Shown here in pieces: positions 1 through 8,687 of a stretch of 64,000 nucleotides of DNA (position 1 is the first letter of the stretch; each line of letters opens with the position of its first letter). The notes beneath the pieces are model-generated. The model searched no databases and was not told the origin of the DNA. It was given only the letters and a program-made list of their open reading frames with translations. A program made the translations under genes and the position numbers. The stretch is from Bifidobacterium xylocopae (GTDB lineage Bacteria > Actinomycetota > Actinomycetes > Actinomycetales > Bifidobacteriaceae): the NCBI RefSeq assembly GCF_003315615.1, contig NZ_PDCH01000001.1:62001-126000 (forward strand). The letters run 5' to 3'.

Positions 1-262
1 CCCCGGCCAGCCCTGACATGGGCTACTGAGACGGAAGCCCGTCAAGGCGGATGAATCGTCCGCCGGCCTTGATTCGGCCGGGCGCCGGACCCTTCGCGGA
101 AAGCGAATGGGCCCCGGCGCCCGGCCGAACCGTTTACGGTCACCGCTGTGAAGGACGGGCAGGCTGACCGGATCAGGGCAAGGGCCGACAAGGAGAACAA
201 GGAATCGGCTCTGGTGCGTCCTGCACGGTCGGTCGTCGTCCGGCGACCATGTTCCGTTGGGG
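1..262. other. gene-free left edge
   Basis: I see no convincing coding sequence here. All three plus frames close within the first 60 bases, so any plus-strand gene entering from the left ends at once. The notable element is a long GC-rich hairpin, listed separately, lying downstream of the minus-strand WXG100 gene. Confidence 0.5.
73..129. terminator. long hairpin terminator
   Basis: A perfect 16-bp inverted repeat pairs 73-88 with 114-129, and a second small stem (TTCGC/GCGAA, 93-107) sits inside the loop. There is no T tract. It lies after the stop of the minus-strand WXG100 gene and before whatever is left of the window, so it could end transcription from either side. Confidence 0.6.
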
Positions 263-556
263 TCAGGAGGAGGCGAAGAGCCTGGCGGCCTGCGCTTCCG
301 CATCGGAGTAGAGTGAGGAGGCCTGGGTCAGGGCGGATTGCATGCCTTCGAGGGCCTGCTCCATCTGTTGCTGGGCTCCGCGCCACTGGGCGGCCACACC
401 GTTGAACTGGCTGGCCGCGCCTCCCGTCCACACCGATTGCAGGTTGTCCAGGTTGGCGTACATCCCGCTCACGGCATCCCGTATGGATGCGATGGAGGAG
501 GACACGGCCGCGCTGGCCGACTGGATCTGTTCCGAATCCACTTGATATTGAGGCAT
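263..556 (-). CDS. WXG100 family (ESAT-6-like) protein
   Basis: This is a 97-residue helical-hairpin protein of the WXG100 family. The signature W-T-G sits between two predicted helices (SVWTGGAASQF), and the length matches the family's usual 95-105 residues. WXG100 proteins are normally exported as dimers by type VII (ESX-like) secretion. I chose the start at 556 because it gives the typical N terminus (MPQYQVDSEQ) and follows an AAGGAAAGGGAGG ribosome-binding site; an upstream in-frame ATG at 619 would add 21 basic, non-family residues. No EccC/EccB/EccD gene is visible nearby, so its secretion apparatus must be elsewhere, or it has another role. It is divergent from the TPM-like membrane protein. 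Confidence 0.85.
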   Translation of the reverse strand: MPQYQVDSEQIQSASAAVSSSIASIRDAVSGMYANLDNLQSVWTGGAASQFNGVAAQWRGAQQQMEQALEGMQSALTQASSLYSDAEAQAARLFASS

Positions 557-626
557 TTTGGGCCTCCCTTTCCTTGCTGGTGTTCCTTCGTTCGCCGGGC
601 GGCCGCCGACCTTCCTCATCTGCCGC

Positions 627-640
627 TACAGTGGACTCTA
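627..640 (+). promoter_or_regulatory. -10 element for a leaderless transcript
   Basis: TACAGT at 627-632 is followed by seven bases and then the ATG at 640. Transcription would therefore start at or next to the A of the start codon, which fits the absence of a Shine-Dalgarno sequence. The same arrangement with nearly the same bases precedes the ATG at 44604. Confidence 0.5.
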
Positions 641-1419
641 TGACACACGAACGGAGCGAGGACGTCTTGCTGAATCATGTGGTCGAATGCGGCCCTGCAC
701 GGGTGGATGTAGATAAACGCAACCGGTACGGTTCGGTCTTGGGAAGGTCGTCGCGGTCGTTGACCTGGCCATTCGTATTGGTCGTGGTCCTTTCCTTGGT
801 TCTGCTGGCCGGGCCCCCGGCCGCCATAGCGGCGGGGGACGGGCAGGGGCCCGTCGGCAGTTTGACAGATCAGATCACCGACACCCAGAACCTGTTGGGA
901 GCCAACGTGGGTGCTGTGACGGACGCAATCAATGAGACGCAGCGCAAGACCGGCGTCCACGTCCGGCTGCTCTACCTTCCCTCGTTCTACCAGGGCAAGA
1001 ATCCCGACAAGTGGGCCAGTCAGGTGTTGGAGTCGACCCAGCCTCCCGCGAACACGGTCCTGCTGGCCGTGGCTTCCAAGCAAGGCAACCTGGTCGTCGC
1101 GGTTTCTTCCAACTCCGAGGGTTGGCTCAAAGAGCAATCCACGGTCGATGACCTGTCCCAGGCGGCCCTGAAACCCATAGCCGACAGCGACTCACCGGAC
1201 TGGGTGGGGTCCGCCGAAGCGCTCATGCGGCAGGTGGAGCAATCCAAGAGGGACCATGAGCGGCGTACCATCCTGCTGTGGGTTGCCCTAGCCGGCGCCG
1301 TCGTCGTAGTGGTCGCGGCCGTTGTGGTCGCCTATCTGCTGAAGCGGCGTAAGGGCAGGAAACGGGTGGGACGTCACAGCTCGCGTTCAGGAAACGTTCA
1401 GTCTGGGACGGCATCCTGA
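640..1419 (+). CDS. membrane-anchored TPM-domain-like protein
   Basis: The protein has 259 residues. A first hydrophobic segment at about residues 44-64 acts as signal or anchor. An extracytoplasmic domain of about 140 residues resembles the TPM (YgcG/TPM_phosphatase) fold, with the typical VHVRLLYLP and NTVLLAVASKQGNLVVAV strands. A second membrane segment at about 213-236 is followed by a basic cytoplasmic tail. TPM proteins are envelope proteins of mostly unclear function, some tied to photosystem repair or stress. I chose the ATG at 640 because the upstream extension lies antisense to the WXG100 gene and because a -10 box sits exactly where a leaderless mRNA would begin. The two-component pair follows within 5 bases of its stop, suggesting co-transcription or a shared envelope role. 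Confidence 0.65.
   Translation: MTHERSEDVLLNHVVECGPARVDVDKRNRYGSVLGRSSRSLTWPFVLVVVLSLVLLAGPPAAIAAGDGQGPVGSLTDQITDTQNLLGANVGAVTDAINETQRKTGVHVRLLYLPSFYQGKNPDKWASQVLESTQPPANTVLLAVASKQGNLVVAVSSNSEGWLKEQSTVDDLSQAALKPIADSDSPDWVGSAEALMRQVEQSKRDHERRTILLWVALAGAVVVVVAAVVVAYLLKRRKGRKRVGRHSSRSGNVQSGTAS
1384..1401 (+). promoter_or_regulatory. direct-repeat operator for an OmpR/PhoB-type regulator
   Basis: CGTTCAG occurs twice with an 11-bp period (1384-1390 and 1395-1401). This is one helical turn, the classic spacing for head-to-tail OmpR/PhoB-family dimers. It ends 22 bases before the start of the response regulator gene and lies inside the 3' end of the preceding gene. Autoregulation by the adjacent regulator is the simplest reading, but that is inference. 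Confidence 0.5.
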
Positions 1420-1423
1420 GACC

Positions 1424-2170
1424 ATGAGCAAGACCATCGAAGCATCAATAGTCGTGGTGGACGACGAGCCCTCGATTCGTGACCTTCTTGTCGCATCCCT
1501 GCATTTCGCCGGTTTCGAAGTGACGACCGCGGCGTCAGGCACCGAGGCCATCGAGGTCATCGAGCGCGTACAGCCGGACCTGATTGTCCTGGACGTCATG
1601 CTCCCCGATATCGACGGGTTCACCGTGACATCGAGGATTCGCCAGGACGGTGTCACGGCCCCTGTGCTTTTTCTCACGGCGCGTGACGACACCCAGGACA
1701 AGATCATGGGGCTCACGGTCGGAGGGGACGACTATGTGACCAAGCCCTTCTCCCTGGAGGAGGTGGTGGCTCGCATCCGTGCCATCCTGCGCCGCACCCG
1801 CGAGCAGACGCAGGACGATCCCGTTATCCGGGTAGACGACCTGGAGATCAACGAGGACTCGCACGATGTGACCCGTGCCGGACGGTCCGTGGATCTGAGC
1901 CCCACCGAGTACAAGCTCCTGCGCTACCTGATGGACAACGAGGGGCGGGTCCTGTCCAAGGCCCAGATCCTGGACCATGTCTGGCAGTACGACTGGGGAG
2001 GGGACGCGGCCATCGTCGAATCCTACATCTCCTATCTGCGTAAGAAAGTCGATGGAATCACCGTCGCCGGACCCGACGGCCAGCCCCATAAGGTGGAACC
2101 GCTGATTCAGACCAAGCGTGGCATCGGGTACATGATCAGGGGCCGCAAGGGCCCAGCGGACGAGCAGTGA
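1424..2170 (+). CDS. OmpR/PhoB-family response regulator
   Basis: A 248-residue two-component response regulator. The receiver domain (about 1-120) has the acidic pocket D13-D14, phosphoacceptor D57 in VLDVMLPD, T85 and K107 (TKPF). It is followed by a winged-helix Trans_reg_C domain at about 130-240 with the LSPTEYKLLRYL and RVLSKAQILDHVW signatures. It is transcribed directly into the cognate kinase with a GTGA start/stop overlap, so the two are translationally coupled. The overall sequence resembles the actinobacterial TcrA/PrrA/MprA group, but I cannot assign an orthologue. A tandem GTTCAG repeat just upstream is the likely binding site. Confidence 0.93.
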   Translation: MSKTIEASIVVVDDEPSIRDLLVASLHFAGFEVTTAASGTEAIEVIERVQPDLIVLDVMLPDIDGFTVTSRIRQDGVTAPVLFLTARDDTQDKIMGLTVGGDDYVTKPFSLEEVVARIRAILRRTREQTQDDPVIRVDDLEINEDSHDVTRAGRSVDLSPTEYKLLRYLMDNEGRVLSKAQILDHVWQYDWGGDAAIVESYISYLRKKVDGITVAGPDGQPHKVEPLIQTKRGIGYMIRGRKGPADEQ

Positions 2171-3891
2171 GCACGACCGAAGGGCAGGCGCCGTCCGTTC
2201 GGCGCGCCGCCGGTAGCGCGGATCAGGAGCCGGCCGAGCAGGGGAGGAGCCTGCTGGACGCGATCCCCCTGACCGCGAAGCTGATCGCTTCCATGCTCGT
2301 CCTGCTGATCATCGGCACCCTGGGCATCTCCCTGGCCATCCGCCAGATGGCTGGAACCTACCTCATGCAGAAGACGGACGCACAGCTGATCCGTCAGGCC
2401 AAGCTGGGCATACGCAACGCCACGCTGCTCAACCGCGAGGACCTGAGCAAGCGGGGTCTGGCGCCGACCGACTACTTCCTGCAGATCCGTGACGGCGACA
2501 TGCGCATCATCTCGGATGACCTCAACCCGATGAAGGGCACCGGTGTGGTCTCGATCCCCAAACTGCCTGCGGACGGCTCCTATGGCGGCATCGTCATGGA
2601 CCAGCCCTTCACCACGCCGGCTGCTGTGCGCGAGGGCGGCGGTCGCGATGCGGACCGGGAGAGCCTCAAGCGGGCGCAGGCGCCATGGCGGGTCGTCGCC
2701 ATGCGCTGGAGTATGGATGCGCCGGATGGTTCAGGCGAAAGCCACGGTGTCCTCTTCATCGGCCTGTCCCTGAGCGAGCAGCAGGACACGATCCACGCGC
2801 TGACCCAGTACTGCTGGGTGGTAGGCATCCTGATCGTGCTGCTGGGCGCGGTGATCGCGGCCCTGCTCCTGCAAAGCACCCTCGCGCCGCTCAAGCGCAT
2901 CGAGAAGACGGCGGCCAAGATCGCCGCCGGGGACCTCTCCCAGCGCATTCCCGAAGGCCCAGTCAACACCGAAGTCGGCTCGCTGGCCGCCTCCCTGAAC
3001 GTGATGCTGGCGCGCATCGAACGCAGCTTCCACGAACAGGAGGAGACCACCGCCAAGATGAAGCAGTTCGTCTCAGACGCCAGCCACGAACTGCGAACTC
3101 CCCTGGCCGCCATCCATGGCTATGCCGAGCTGTACCGGATGCAGCGGCAGCTGCCAGGCGCACTGGAGCGCGCCGACGAATCGATTGAGCACATAGAGGC
3201 CTCATCGGCGCGGATGACCGACCTGGTCCAGGACCTCCTCTCCCTGGCCCGATTGGACGAAGGTCGGGGTGTGGATGCCAGCAAGGATGTCAATCTGACC
3301 GCACTTGTGGCAGATGCGGTGGACGACCTGCATGCCATGGACCCGCAGCGGGACGTAGCGCGCGGTCGCCTGGCCCCGCCTGCGTCCGGGGGCGCGGCCT
3401 TCGACTTCCGGGATGCCGCCTGGGAACGGATTGACATGGTCGCAGACCCCACCCGCTTGCGGCAGGTGGTCACCAACATCATAGGTAATGTCCATCGCTA
3501 TACACCACCGGACAGCCCTGTGGAGATAGGACTCGGCATGATTGCCCTGCCGTGGTCGCCCAGGCGTCTGGTCGCCCTGCCTGCCGACGAGGGGTCCATG
3601 GCCGCGGTGTGCGCGGCGGCCGTGCCCGCCGACACCCCGGGCAGCCGGACATACGTGGTCATGCAGTTCCGCGACCACGGTCCCGGGGCCGACAGGGAGG
3701 CGCTTCCTCACTTGTTCGAGCGGTTCTACACGGCCGATCCGTCCAGGGCCAGGCTCAAGGGCGGCACCGGCTTGGGGCTGGCCATCGTCCAGTCGATCGT
3801 CAAGGTGCACCAGGGCCTGATCTGCGCCTCGCAGACCCCAGGTGGTGGGTTGACCTTCAGTATCGTCCTGCCCCAGGGCCACCCGGTCTGA
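2167..3891 (+). CDS. sensor histidine kinase
   Basis: A 574-residue membrane sensor kinase. The order is: cytoplasmic N terminus, TM1 at about 38-58, an extracellular sensor loop of about 155 residues, TM2 at about 217-237, HAMP, HisKA with H307 in SDASHELRTPLAA, and HATPase_c with an N-box around 425-445 and GTGLGLAI near 533. It uses a GTG start inside the stop of the response regulator (GTGA), the usual coupling for such pairs. Between the N-box and the DHGPG motif there is an Ala/Pro-rich insertion of about 45 residues, longer than usual. The stimulus is unknown; the loop shows no named sensor domain by eye. Confidence 0.92.
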   Translation: MSTTEGQAPSVRRAAGSADQEPAEQGRSLLDAIPLTAKLIASMLVLLIIGTLGISLAIRQMAGTYLMQKTDAQLIRQAKLGIRNATLLNREDLSKRGLAPTDYFLQIRDGDMRIISDDLNPMKGTGVVSIPKLPADGSYGGIVMDQPFTTPAAVREGGGRDADRESLKRAQAPWRVVAMRWSMDAPDGSGESHGVLFIGLSLSEQQDTIHALTQYCWVVGILIVLLGAVIAALLLQSTLAPLKRIEKTAAKIAAGDLSQRIPEGPVNTEVGSLAASLNVMLARIERSFHEQEETTAKMKQFVSDASHELRTPLAAIHGYAELYRMQRQLPGALERADESIEHIEASSARMTDLVQDLLSLARLDEGRGVDASKDVNLTALVADAVDDLHAMDPQRDVARGRLAPPASGGAAFDFRDAAWERIDMVADPTRLRQVVTNIIGNVHRYTPPDSPVEIGLGMIALPWSPRRLVALPADEGSMAAVCAAAVPADTPGSRTYVVMQFRDHGPGADREALPHLFERFYTADPSRARLKGGTGLGLAIVQSIVKVHQGLICASQTPGGGLTFSIVLPQGHPV

Positions 3892-4031
3892 TCGCCTGTA
3901 CGCCGCCAGCGACCAACCCCCGCCTGGCACCTGCGCTTGGGCTAGACTGGTGATGGAGAGACTTTGTATTGCATGCGGGGGTGCGGGCTGCCGTGCCCTT
4001 CGCTTCCATATTCGGATGAGGGAGAGTGACC

Positions 4032-4421
4032 ATGCCCAGCGGGAAAGTGCGTTGGTTCGATGCCAAGCGCGGGTTCGGATTCATCACCGGCGACGATGGG
4101 GAGGACGTGTTTCTACCGGCGGCCGCCCTGCCCGAAGGTGTGTCGACCATCCGCAAGGGCGCCAGGGTGGAGTTCTCCATGGTGACCGGTCGAAAGGGGC
4201 TACAGGCCTTGGATGTGCAGCCGGTCGGGCCGGCGCCCTCAATCGTCAAAGCCACCCGCCCGCAGCCGGATGACATGGCGGCGATCGTCGAAGACCTGAT
4301 CAAGCTCCTGGATTCGGCAGGCGGTCACCTGCGCCGTCACCGCTATCCGGGGGATGCGGAGTCCCGCAAACTGGCGACCCTCCTGAGGGCCGTGGCGGAC
4401 GACTTCGATGTGCAGGGCTGA
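4032..4421 (+). CDS. cold-shock-domain protein with C-terminal extension
   Basis: The first about 65 residues form a cold-shock domain with the RNA-binding signatures KVRWFDAKRGFGFIT and DVFL. CspA proteins are usually about 67 residues; this one has 129, with a helical C-terminal extension of about 60 residues seen in the longer actinobacterial Csp proteins. It should bind single-stranded RNA or DNA. I chose the ATG at 4032, preceded by GAGGGAGAG; a GTG two codons upstream lies within that site. A TAGACT -10-like box at 3943-3948 would give a 5' leader of about 75 bases, as is common for csp mRNAs. Confidence 0.88.
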   Translation: MPSGKVRWFDAKRGFGFITGDDGEDVFLPAAALPEGVSTIRKGARVEFSMVTGRKGLQALDVQPVGPAPSIVKATRPQPDDMAAIVEDLIKLLDSAGGHLRRHRYPGDAESRKLATLLRAVADDFDVQG

Positions 4422-4456
4422 AGCGGCTGCCTGGCCGGTCGGCGCCGGGGTGGACG

Positions 4457-5593
4457 ATGGAACGAGACAGACGGGTGCCCAGGGCCGGGATGGCCGGGGC
4501 GGATGGTGAAGGTGTGGTAATGCCGCAAGAGCAGCGTAAGCCCCGGGACCTGGCCAGGGATGTGGCCCTTTCCGTGGCGTCGGACCCGAATGAGGTGGGG
4601 GAGTTCCTGGGCTCCGACCAGGGTGAGGGTGGGGTCAGCGAATTCCGCTTCGCTTCTCTGATCAAGGGCTATGAGGGGTGGATCTGGTCGGTCACCCTCT
4701 TCCACGATGCCGAACTTGATCGTTGGACCGTGGATGAGTCATCGCTGGTCCCCGGTCCCGAGGCCTTGCTGCCGCCCGCATGGGTCCCATGGAAGGACCG
4801 ACTGCTGCCTTCCGACCTGTCGGTCACGGATGCCATGGGGACCGAGGCGGGGGACCCACGGCTGGAACCGGGTATGCATGGGTCCGATCGGTCGCAAGCG
4901 CTGCCGGGCAGAGGAACGGGCGAGGATATGACCGGGCCCGGCGAGGAAGGGTCCGGTGGCGAAGCCACAGAAGAGGCTTCCGATGGTGGTGCGCCCCAGG
5001 GCGGTGCGGTGTTCAAGCGGGCCGGCGAGACCCGTGAACCGTCGGACGATCATCACCGTGATGAAGACGCTTGGCTGCGCACCTCGTCACAGGACGTCGA
5101 TGCCGCCGCGGAGGAGTTCGCCCTGAGCCGCAGGCGTGTCCTGAGCCCGCTGGGCCGGGCCGAAGCGGCGAAGCGCTGGTATGAGGGTCAGCCCGGCCCG
5201 AAGTCCCTCTCCACGCGCACGGCGAAGGGCGCTACTTGCGCCACCTGCGGTTTCATGGTCCCGCTCCAGGGTGAACTAGGGACGATGTTCGGTGTCTGCG
5301 CCAACCGATGGAGCCCGGACGATGGCCGGGTCGTGGCACTGGACCACGGCTGTGGCGAACACTCCGAGATAGATCCGCCACAGGCCAGCCCGCTGTGGGT
5401 CCAGTCAAAGCCCGCCTTCGACGACCTGCACATCGATGTGGTCGAGCAGGCCCCACGGGAGGAGCGGCCCGAGGTGGAGCTGATCGAGCAGGCCGGCGGC
5501 CCAGACCGGATAGACGATGAGGATGATGGCGACGAACAGGGCGGGGCTGCCGGGGTCATCCGTCGCAGGAGGCGCGGCGGCAGGCGCCAGTAG
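4457..5593 (+). CDS. DUF3027 family protein
   Basis: A 378-residue protein matching the actinobacterial DUF3027 family. The N-terminal domain (about 35-120) has the EFRFASLIKGYEGWIWSVTLF and PPAWVPWKDRL features. A low-complexity acidic middle follows, then a C-terminal cysteine cluster (CATCGF...CAN...DHGCG) that looks like a metal-binding site, and finally a basic Arg-rich tail. No function is established for the family. An alternative start is the ATG at 4520, which begins closer to the conserved domain but has a weaker ribosome-binding site; 4457 follows GGGGTGG. It lies downstream of csp in the same direction and may be co-transcribed. Confidence 0.8.
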   Translation: MERDRRVPRAGMAGADGEGVVMPQEQRKPRDLARDVALSVASDPNEVGEFLGSDQGEGGVSEFRFASLIKGYEGWIWSVTLFHDAELDRWTVDESSLVPGPEALLPPAWVPWKDRLLPSDLSVTDAMGTEAGDPRLEPGMHGSDRSQALPGRGTGEDMTGPGEEGSGGEATEEASDGGAPQGGAVFKRAGETREPSDDHHRDEDAWLRTSSQDVDAAAEEFALSRRRVLSPLGRAEAAKRWYEGQPGPKSLSTRTAKGATCATCGFMVPLQGELGTMFGVCANRWSPDDGRVVALDHGCGEHSEIDPPQASPLWVQSKPAFDDLHIDVVEQAPREERPEVELIEQAGGPDRIDDEDDGDEQGGAAGVIRRRRRGGRRQ

Positions 5594-5601
5594 GGTTTTT
5601 G

Positions 5602-5612
5602 CGTCAACAGCG
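5602..5612 (+). promoter_or_regulatory. possible ClgR-type operator upstream of clpC
   Basis: CGTCAACAGCG matches the core of the actinobacterial ClgR operator (CGC-Y-N-A-N-R-GCG) at 10 of 11 positions, but the flanking consensus bases do not fit well. It lies 77 bases upstream of clpC. ClgR controls clp genes in Bifidobacterium and Corynebacterium, so the location is reasonable. A chance match is possible. Confidence 0.3.
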
Positions 5613-5688
5613 CAATGGGGCCTGTCCTATGAATATTCGTCATCTCGAATCGGTAGAGTGAGTAGCAGTCGTATAGGGAAGGACATGT

Positions 5689-8331
5689 ATGTTCGAACGG
5701 TTTACCGACCGCGCGCGGCGCGTCATAGTGCTGGCGCAGGAAGAGGCCCGTGCCCTGCAGCACAACTACATCGGCACCGAGCATCTCCTGCTCGGCCTGA
5801 TACGCGAGGGCGACGGGGTGGCGGCCAAGGCGCTCGCCTCGAAGGGCGTTGAGCTGGAGGCCACCCGCAAGCAGGTCGAGGAGATGATCGGCAAGGGGAA
5901 TGCCGCGCCCAACGGGCACATCCCCTTCACCCCGCACGCCAAGCAGGTCCTGGAGCTGAGCCTTCGGGAGGCCCTGCAACTGGGGCATTCATACATCGGC
6001 ACCGAGCACATCCTCCTGGGCCTGATTCGCGAAGGCGAGGGCGTAGGCACCCAGGTGCTCATCAAGATGGGCGTCGACCTGGGCGAGTTGCGCACCGCCA
6101 CGATCGACATGATCCGCGGCAGCCATGAGGGTTCCGGGGACGGCAAGGGCGACCTGGCCAATGCCGGAGGCGTACAGGACAAGCACGGCCAGACCGGCTC
6201 CGCGATCCTCGACCAGTTCGGTCGCAATCTCACCCAGGAGGCGGCCGAAGGCAAGCTCGACCCCGTGATCGGTCGTTCCAAGGAGATCGAGCGGGTCATG
6301 GTCGTGCTGTCCAGGCGCACCAAGAACAACCCTGTGCTGATCGGTGAGCCGGGAGTCGGCAAGACCGCCGTGGTCGAGGGGCTGGCGGAGAAGATCCACG
6401 CTGGCGATGTGCCCGAGACGTTGAAGGACAAGCAGGTCTACTCGCTCGACCTGGGCTCGATGGTGGCGGGTTCCCGTTACCGTGGCGACTTCGAGGAGCG
6501 TCTGAAGAAGGTCCTGAAGGAAATCAAGACCCGCGGCGACGTCATCCTCTTCATCGACGAGATTCACACCATCGTGGGTGCAGGCTCGGCAGACGGGGCC
6601 CTGGGCGCATCCGATATGTTGAAGCCGCTGCTGGCCCGTGGTGAGTTGCAGACCATCGGCGCCACCACCACCGAGGAATACCGCAAGTACATCGAGAAGG
6701 ACGCGGCCCTGGAGCGACGCTTCCAGCCCATCCAGGTGCCCGAGCCTACGATCGCCGAGACCATCGAGATCCTGAAAGGCCTCAAGGAACGCTATGAGAA
6801 CCACCACCATGTGACGATTACCGACGGGGCGCTCCAGTCTGCGGCGGAGCTGTCCTCCCGTTACATCCAGGACAGGAACCTGCCCGACAAGGCCATCGAC
6901 CTGGTCGACGAGGCCGGTGCCCGTCTGCGCATCAAGCGGCTGACCGCGCCGCCGGAGCTCAAGGAGCTCGACGCCAAGATCGCCAAGGTCAGCGATTCCA
7001 AGGACAAGGCCATCAAGGACCAGGACTTCGAGAAGGCCGCCGAGCTGCGCGACAAGCAGGAGAAGCTGGAGTCCGAGCGCAAGGAGAAGGAACAGGCCTG
7101 GCATGAAGGTGAATCCGATGTCAAGATGGTAGTGGACGAGGATGTGATCGCTGAGGTCGTCTCCTCCACCACCGGCATCCCGGTGTTCAAGCTCACCCAG
7201 GCCGAGTCCAAGAAGCTATTGGGCATGGAGGCCGAGCTGCACAAGCGGATCATCGGCCAGGACGAGGCGGTCTCCGCCCTGTCCCGCTCCATCCGGCGCA
7301 CCCGTGTGGGCCTCAAGGATCCCAAGCGTCCAGCCGGCTCCTTCATCTTCGCCGGGCCGACCGGTGTAGGCAAGACCGAGCTGGCCAAGGCCCTGGCCCA
7401 GTTCCTCTTCGACGACGAGGACGCGCTGATCCGCGTTGACATGTCCGAGTTCTCGGAGAAGTACGCGGCCTCCAGGCTCTTCGGGGCGCCTCCGGGGTAT
7501 GTGGGTTACGAGGAAGGTGGCGAGCTGACCGAGAAGGTGCGCCGCAAGCCCTTCTCCGTGGTCCTGTTCGACGAGATCGAGAAGGCCCATCCCGACATCT
7601 TCAACACCCTGTTGCAGGTGTTGGACGACGGTCACCTGACCGACGGCCAGGGACGGACCGTGGACTTCAAGAACACGATCATCATCCTGACCACCAACCT
7701 GGGCACCCGTGACATCGCGAAGGCGGCTAACACCGGTTTCAACGTGGGTGGCAATACGGAAACCTCCTATCAGCGGATGAAGGACCAGGTCAACAGCGAG
7801 CTCAAGCAGCAGTTCCGGCCCGAGTTCCTGAACCGTCTGGACGATATCATCGTCTTCCAACAGCTGACCGAGCCCCAGGTGCGCCAGATCGTGGACCTGG
7901 ACATCAGCCAGCTGAACGACCGCCTGTTCGAGCGGCATATGTCCCTGGAGCTGACCGACAAGGCCAAGGACCTGCTGGCCGAGAAGGGCTTCGACCCGCT
8001 CCTGGGTGCCCGCCCCCTGCGCCGCGTCATCCAGCGGGACATCGAGGATGCCATCTCGGAGAAGATACTGATGGGCGACTTGGAGGACAACGAGTCCGTC
8101 GAGGTCGATGCCGAAGGTGAGGGCATCCTCGGCGAGTTCACTTTCAAGGGAAAGCCCTTCGATGGCCCCAGGCATGCCGCCAAGGACAAGGGCCAGGGCA
8201 CGGAGCCCGAGCTGGTCGGCGCCTCGGTCGTTTCCGCGGATGCTGACGGTTCGTCGAAAGACGCCGGTACTCGATCCTCCGCGGACGACGAGACCGAGCG
8301 TCCGGCCGAAGGCGAGGGTGAAGGCGAGTAA
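5689..8331 (+). CDS. clpC: ClpC AAA+ unfoldase/chaperone
   Basis: An 880-residue class I Hsp100 ATPase that unfolds proteins and feeds them to ClpP. Two Clp_N repeats lie at about 1-145 (each with [12 protein letters not shown]). AAA-1 has Walker A GEPGVGKT at 219-226. A UVR-type coiled coil lies near 445, and AAA-2 has Walker A GPTGVGKT at 556-563 with a Clp D2-small domain after it. The last about 60 residues form an acidic Ala/Asp/Glu/Ser-rich tail, longer than in most ClpC proteins. The ATG follows AGGGAAGGAC. It appears monocistronic: a possible ClgR box is upstream and a strong hairpin lies directly downstream. Confidence 0.97.
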   Translation: MFERFTDRARRVIVLAQEEARALQHNYIGTEHLLLGLIREGDGVAAKALASKGVELEATRKQVEEMIGKGNAAPNGHIPFTPHAKQVLELSLREALQLGHSYIGTEHILLGLIREGEGVGTQVLIKMGVDLGELRTATIDMIRGSHEGSGDGKGDLANAGGVQDKHGQTGSAILDQFGRNLTQEAAEGKLDPVIGRSKEIERVMVVLSRRTKNNPVLIGEPGVGKTAVVEGLAEKIHAGDVPETLKDKQVYSLDLGSMVAGSRYRGDFEERLKKVLKEIKTRGDVILFIDEIHTIVGAGSADGALGASDMLKPLLARGELQTIGATTTEEYRKYIEKDAALERRFQPIQVPEPTIAETIEILKGLKERYENHHHVTITDGALQSAAELSSRYIQDRNLPDKAIDLVDEAGARLRIKRLTAPPELKELDAKIAKVSDSKDKAIKDQDFEKAAELRDKQEKLESERKEKEQAWHEGESDVKMVVDEDVIAEVVSSTTGIPVFKLTQAESKKLLGMEAELHKRIIGQDEAVSALSRSIRRTRVGLKDPKRPAGSFIFAGPTGVGKTELAKALAQFLFDDEDALIRVDMSEFSEKYAASRLFGAPPGYVGYEEGGELTEKVRRKPFSVVLFDEIEKAHPDIFNTLLQVLDDGHLTDGQGRTVDFKNTIIILTTNLGTRDIAKAANTGFNVGGNTETSYQRMKDQVNSELKQQFRPEFLNRLDDIIVFQQLTEPQVRQIVDLDISQLNDRLFERHMSLELTDKAKDLLAEKGFDPLLGARPLRRVIQRDIEDAISEKILMGDLEDNESVEVDAEGEGILGEFTFKGKPFDGPRHAAKDKGQGTEPELVGASVVSADADGSSKDAGTRSSADDETERPAEGEGEGE

Positions 8332-8365
8332 TCGCCTGTATCTGTGAACATGCTTCGGCATGTTG

Positions 8366-8396
8366 CGAGGGTGGAGCGATATTCGCTCCACCCTCG
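8366..8396 (+). terminator. clpC terminator
   Basis: A perfect 14-bp stem (8366-8379 with 8383-8396) closes a three-base loop 35 bases after the clpC stop. There is no U run, as is common in high-GC actinobacteria. Confidence 0.7.
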
Positions 8397-8687
8397 TCGC
8401 ATGTTCGGGGGCACATGCGTGTGCCCGAGGGTGTGTCTGGTCTGGCCTATGCTTCCGTGGCTGCCGTACGCCAATCCCCTAAAGTCCTTGCCGTCCGGCC
8501 GCATGTTTGCCTGTGTCGCGCGGCCCGGTGCGGTATCGTACCCTGGCATGCCGCAGGGCCGCTCGCGGGGCCGGGCGTTTCCGCCGCCGGCGATCCGTGG
8601 GCCTGGTGGATTCGCGCTCGATGGGTAATCAGGGCCCCGGATACCGGTCACCGGGGCGTGCTGCTTTATCGTGGTCTGTGGTTGGGG
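8397..8687. other. intergenic region between convergent clpC and ecf genes
   Basis: No plausible gene is seen. Two smaller hairpins are present: GGGCACA/TGTGCCC (8409-8415 with 8420-8426), and GCCCCGG/CCGGGGC (8634-8640 with 8651-8657) just past the stop of the minus-strand ECF gene. Either could terminate that operon. Small ORFs here have no ribosome-binding sites and no recognisable products. Confidence 0.45.

Noticed and set aside
487-639. Earlier ATG for the TPM-like protein
   Set aside because: This part is antisense to the start of the WXG100 gene and has no ribosome-binding site.
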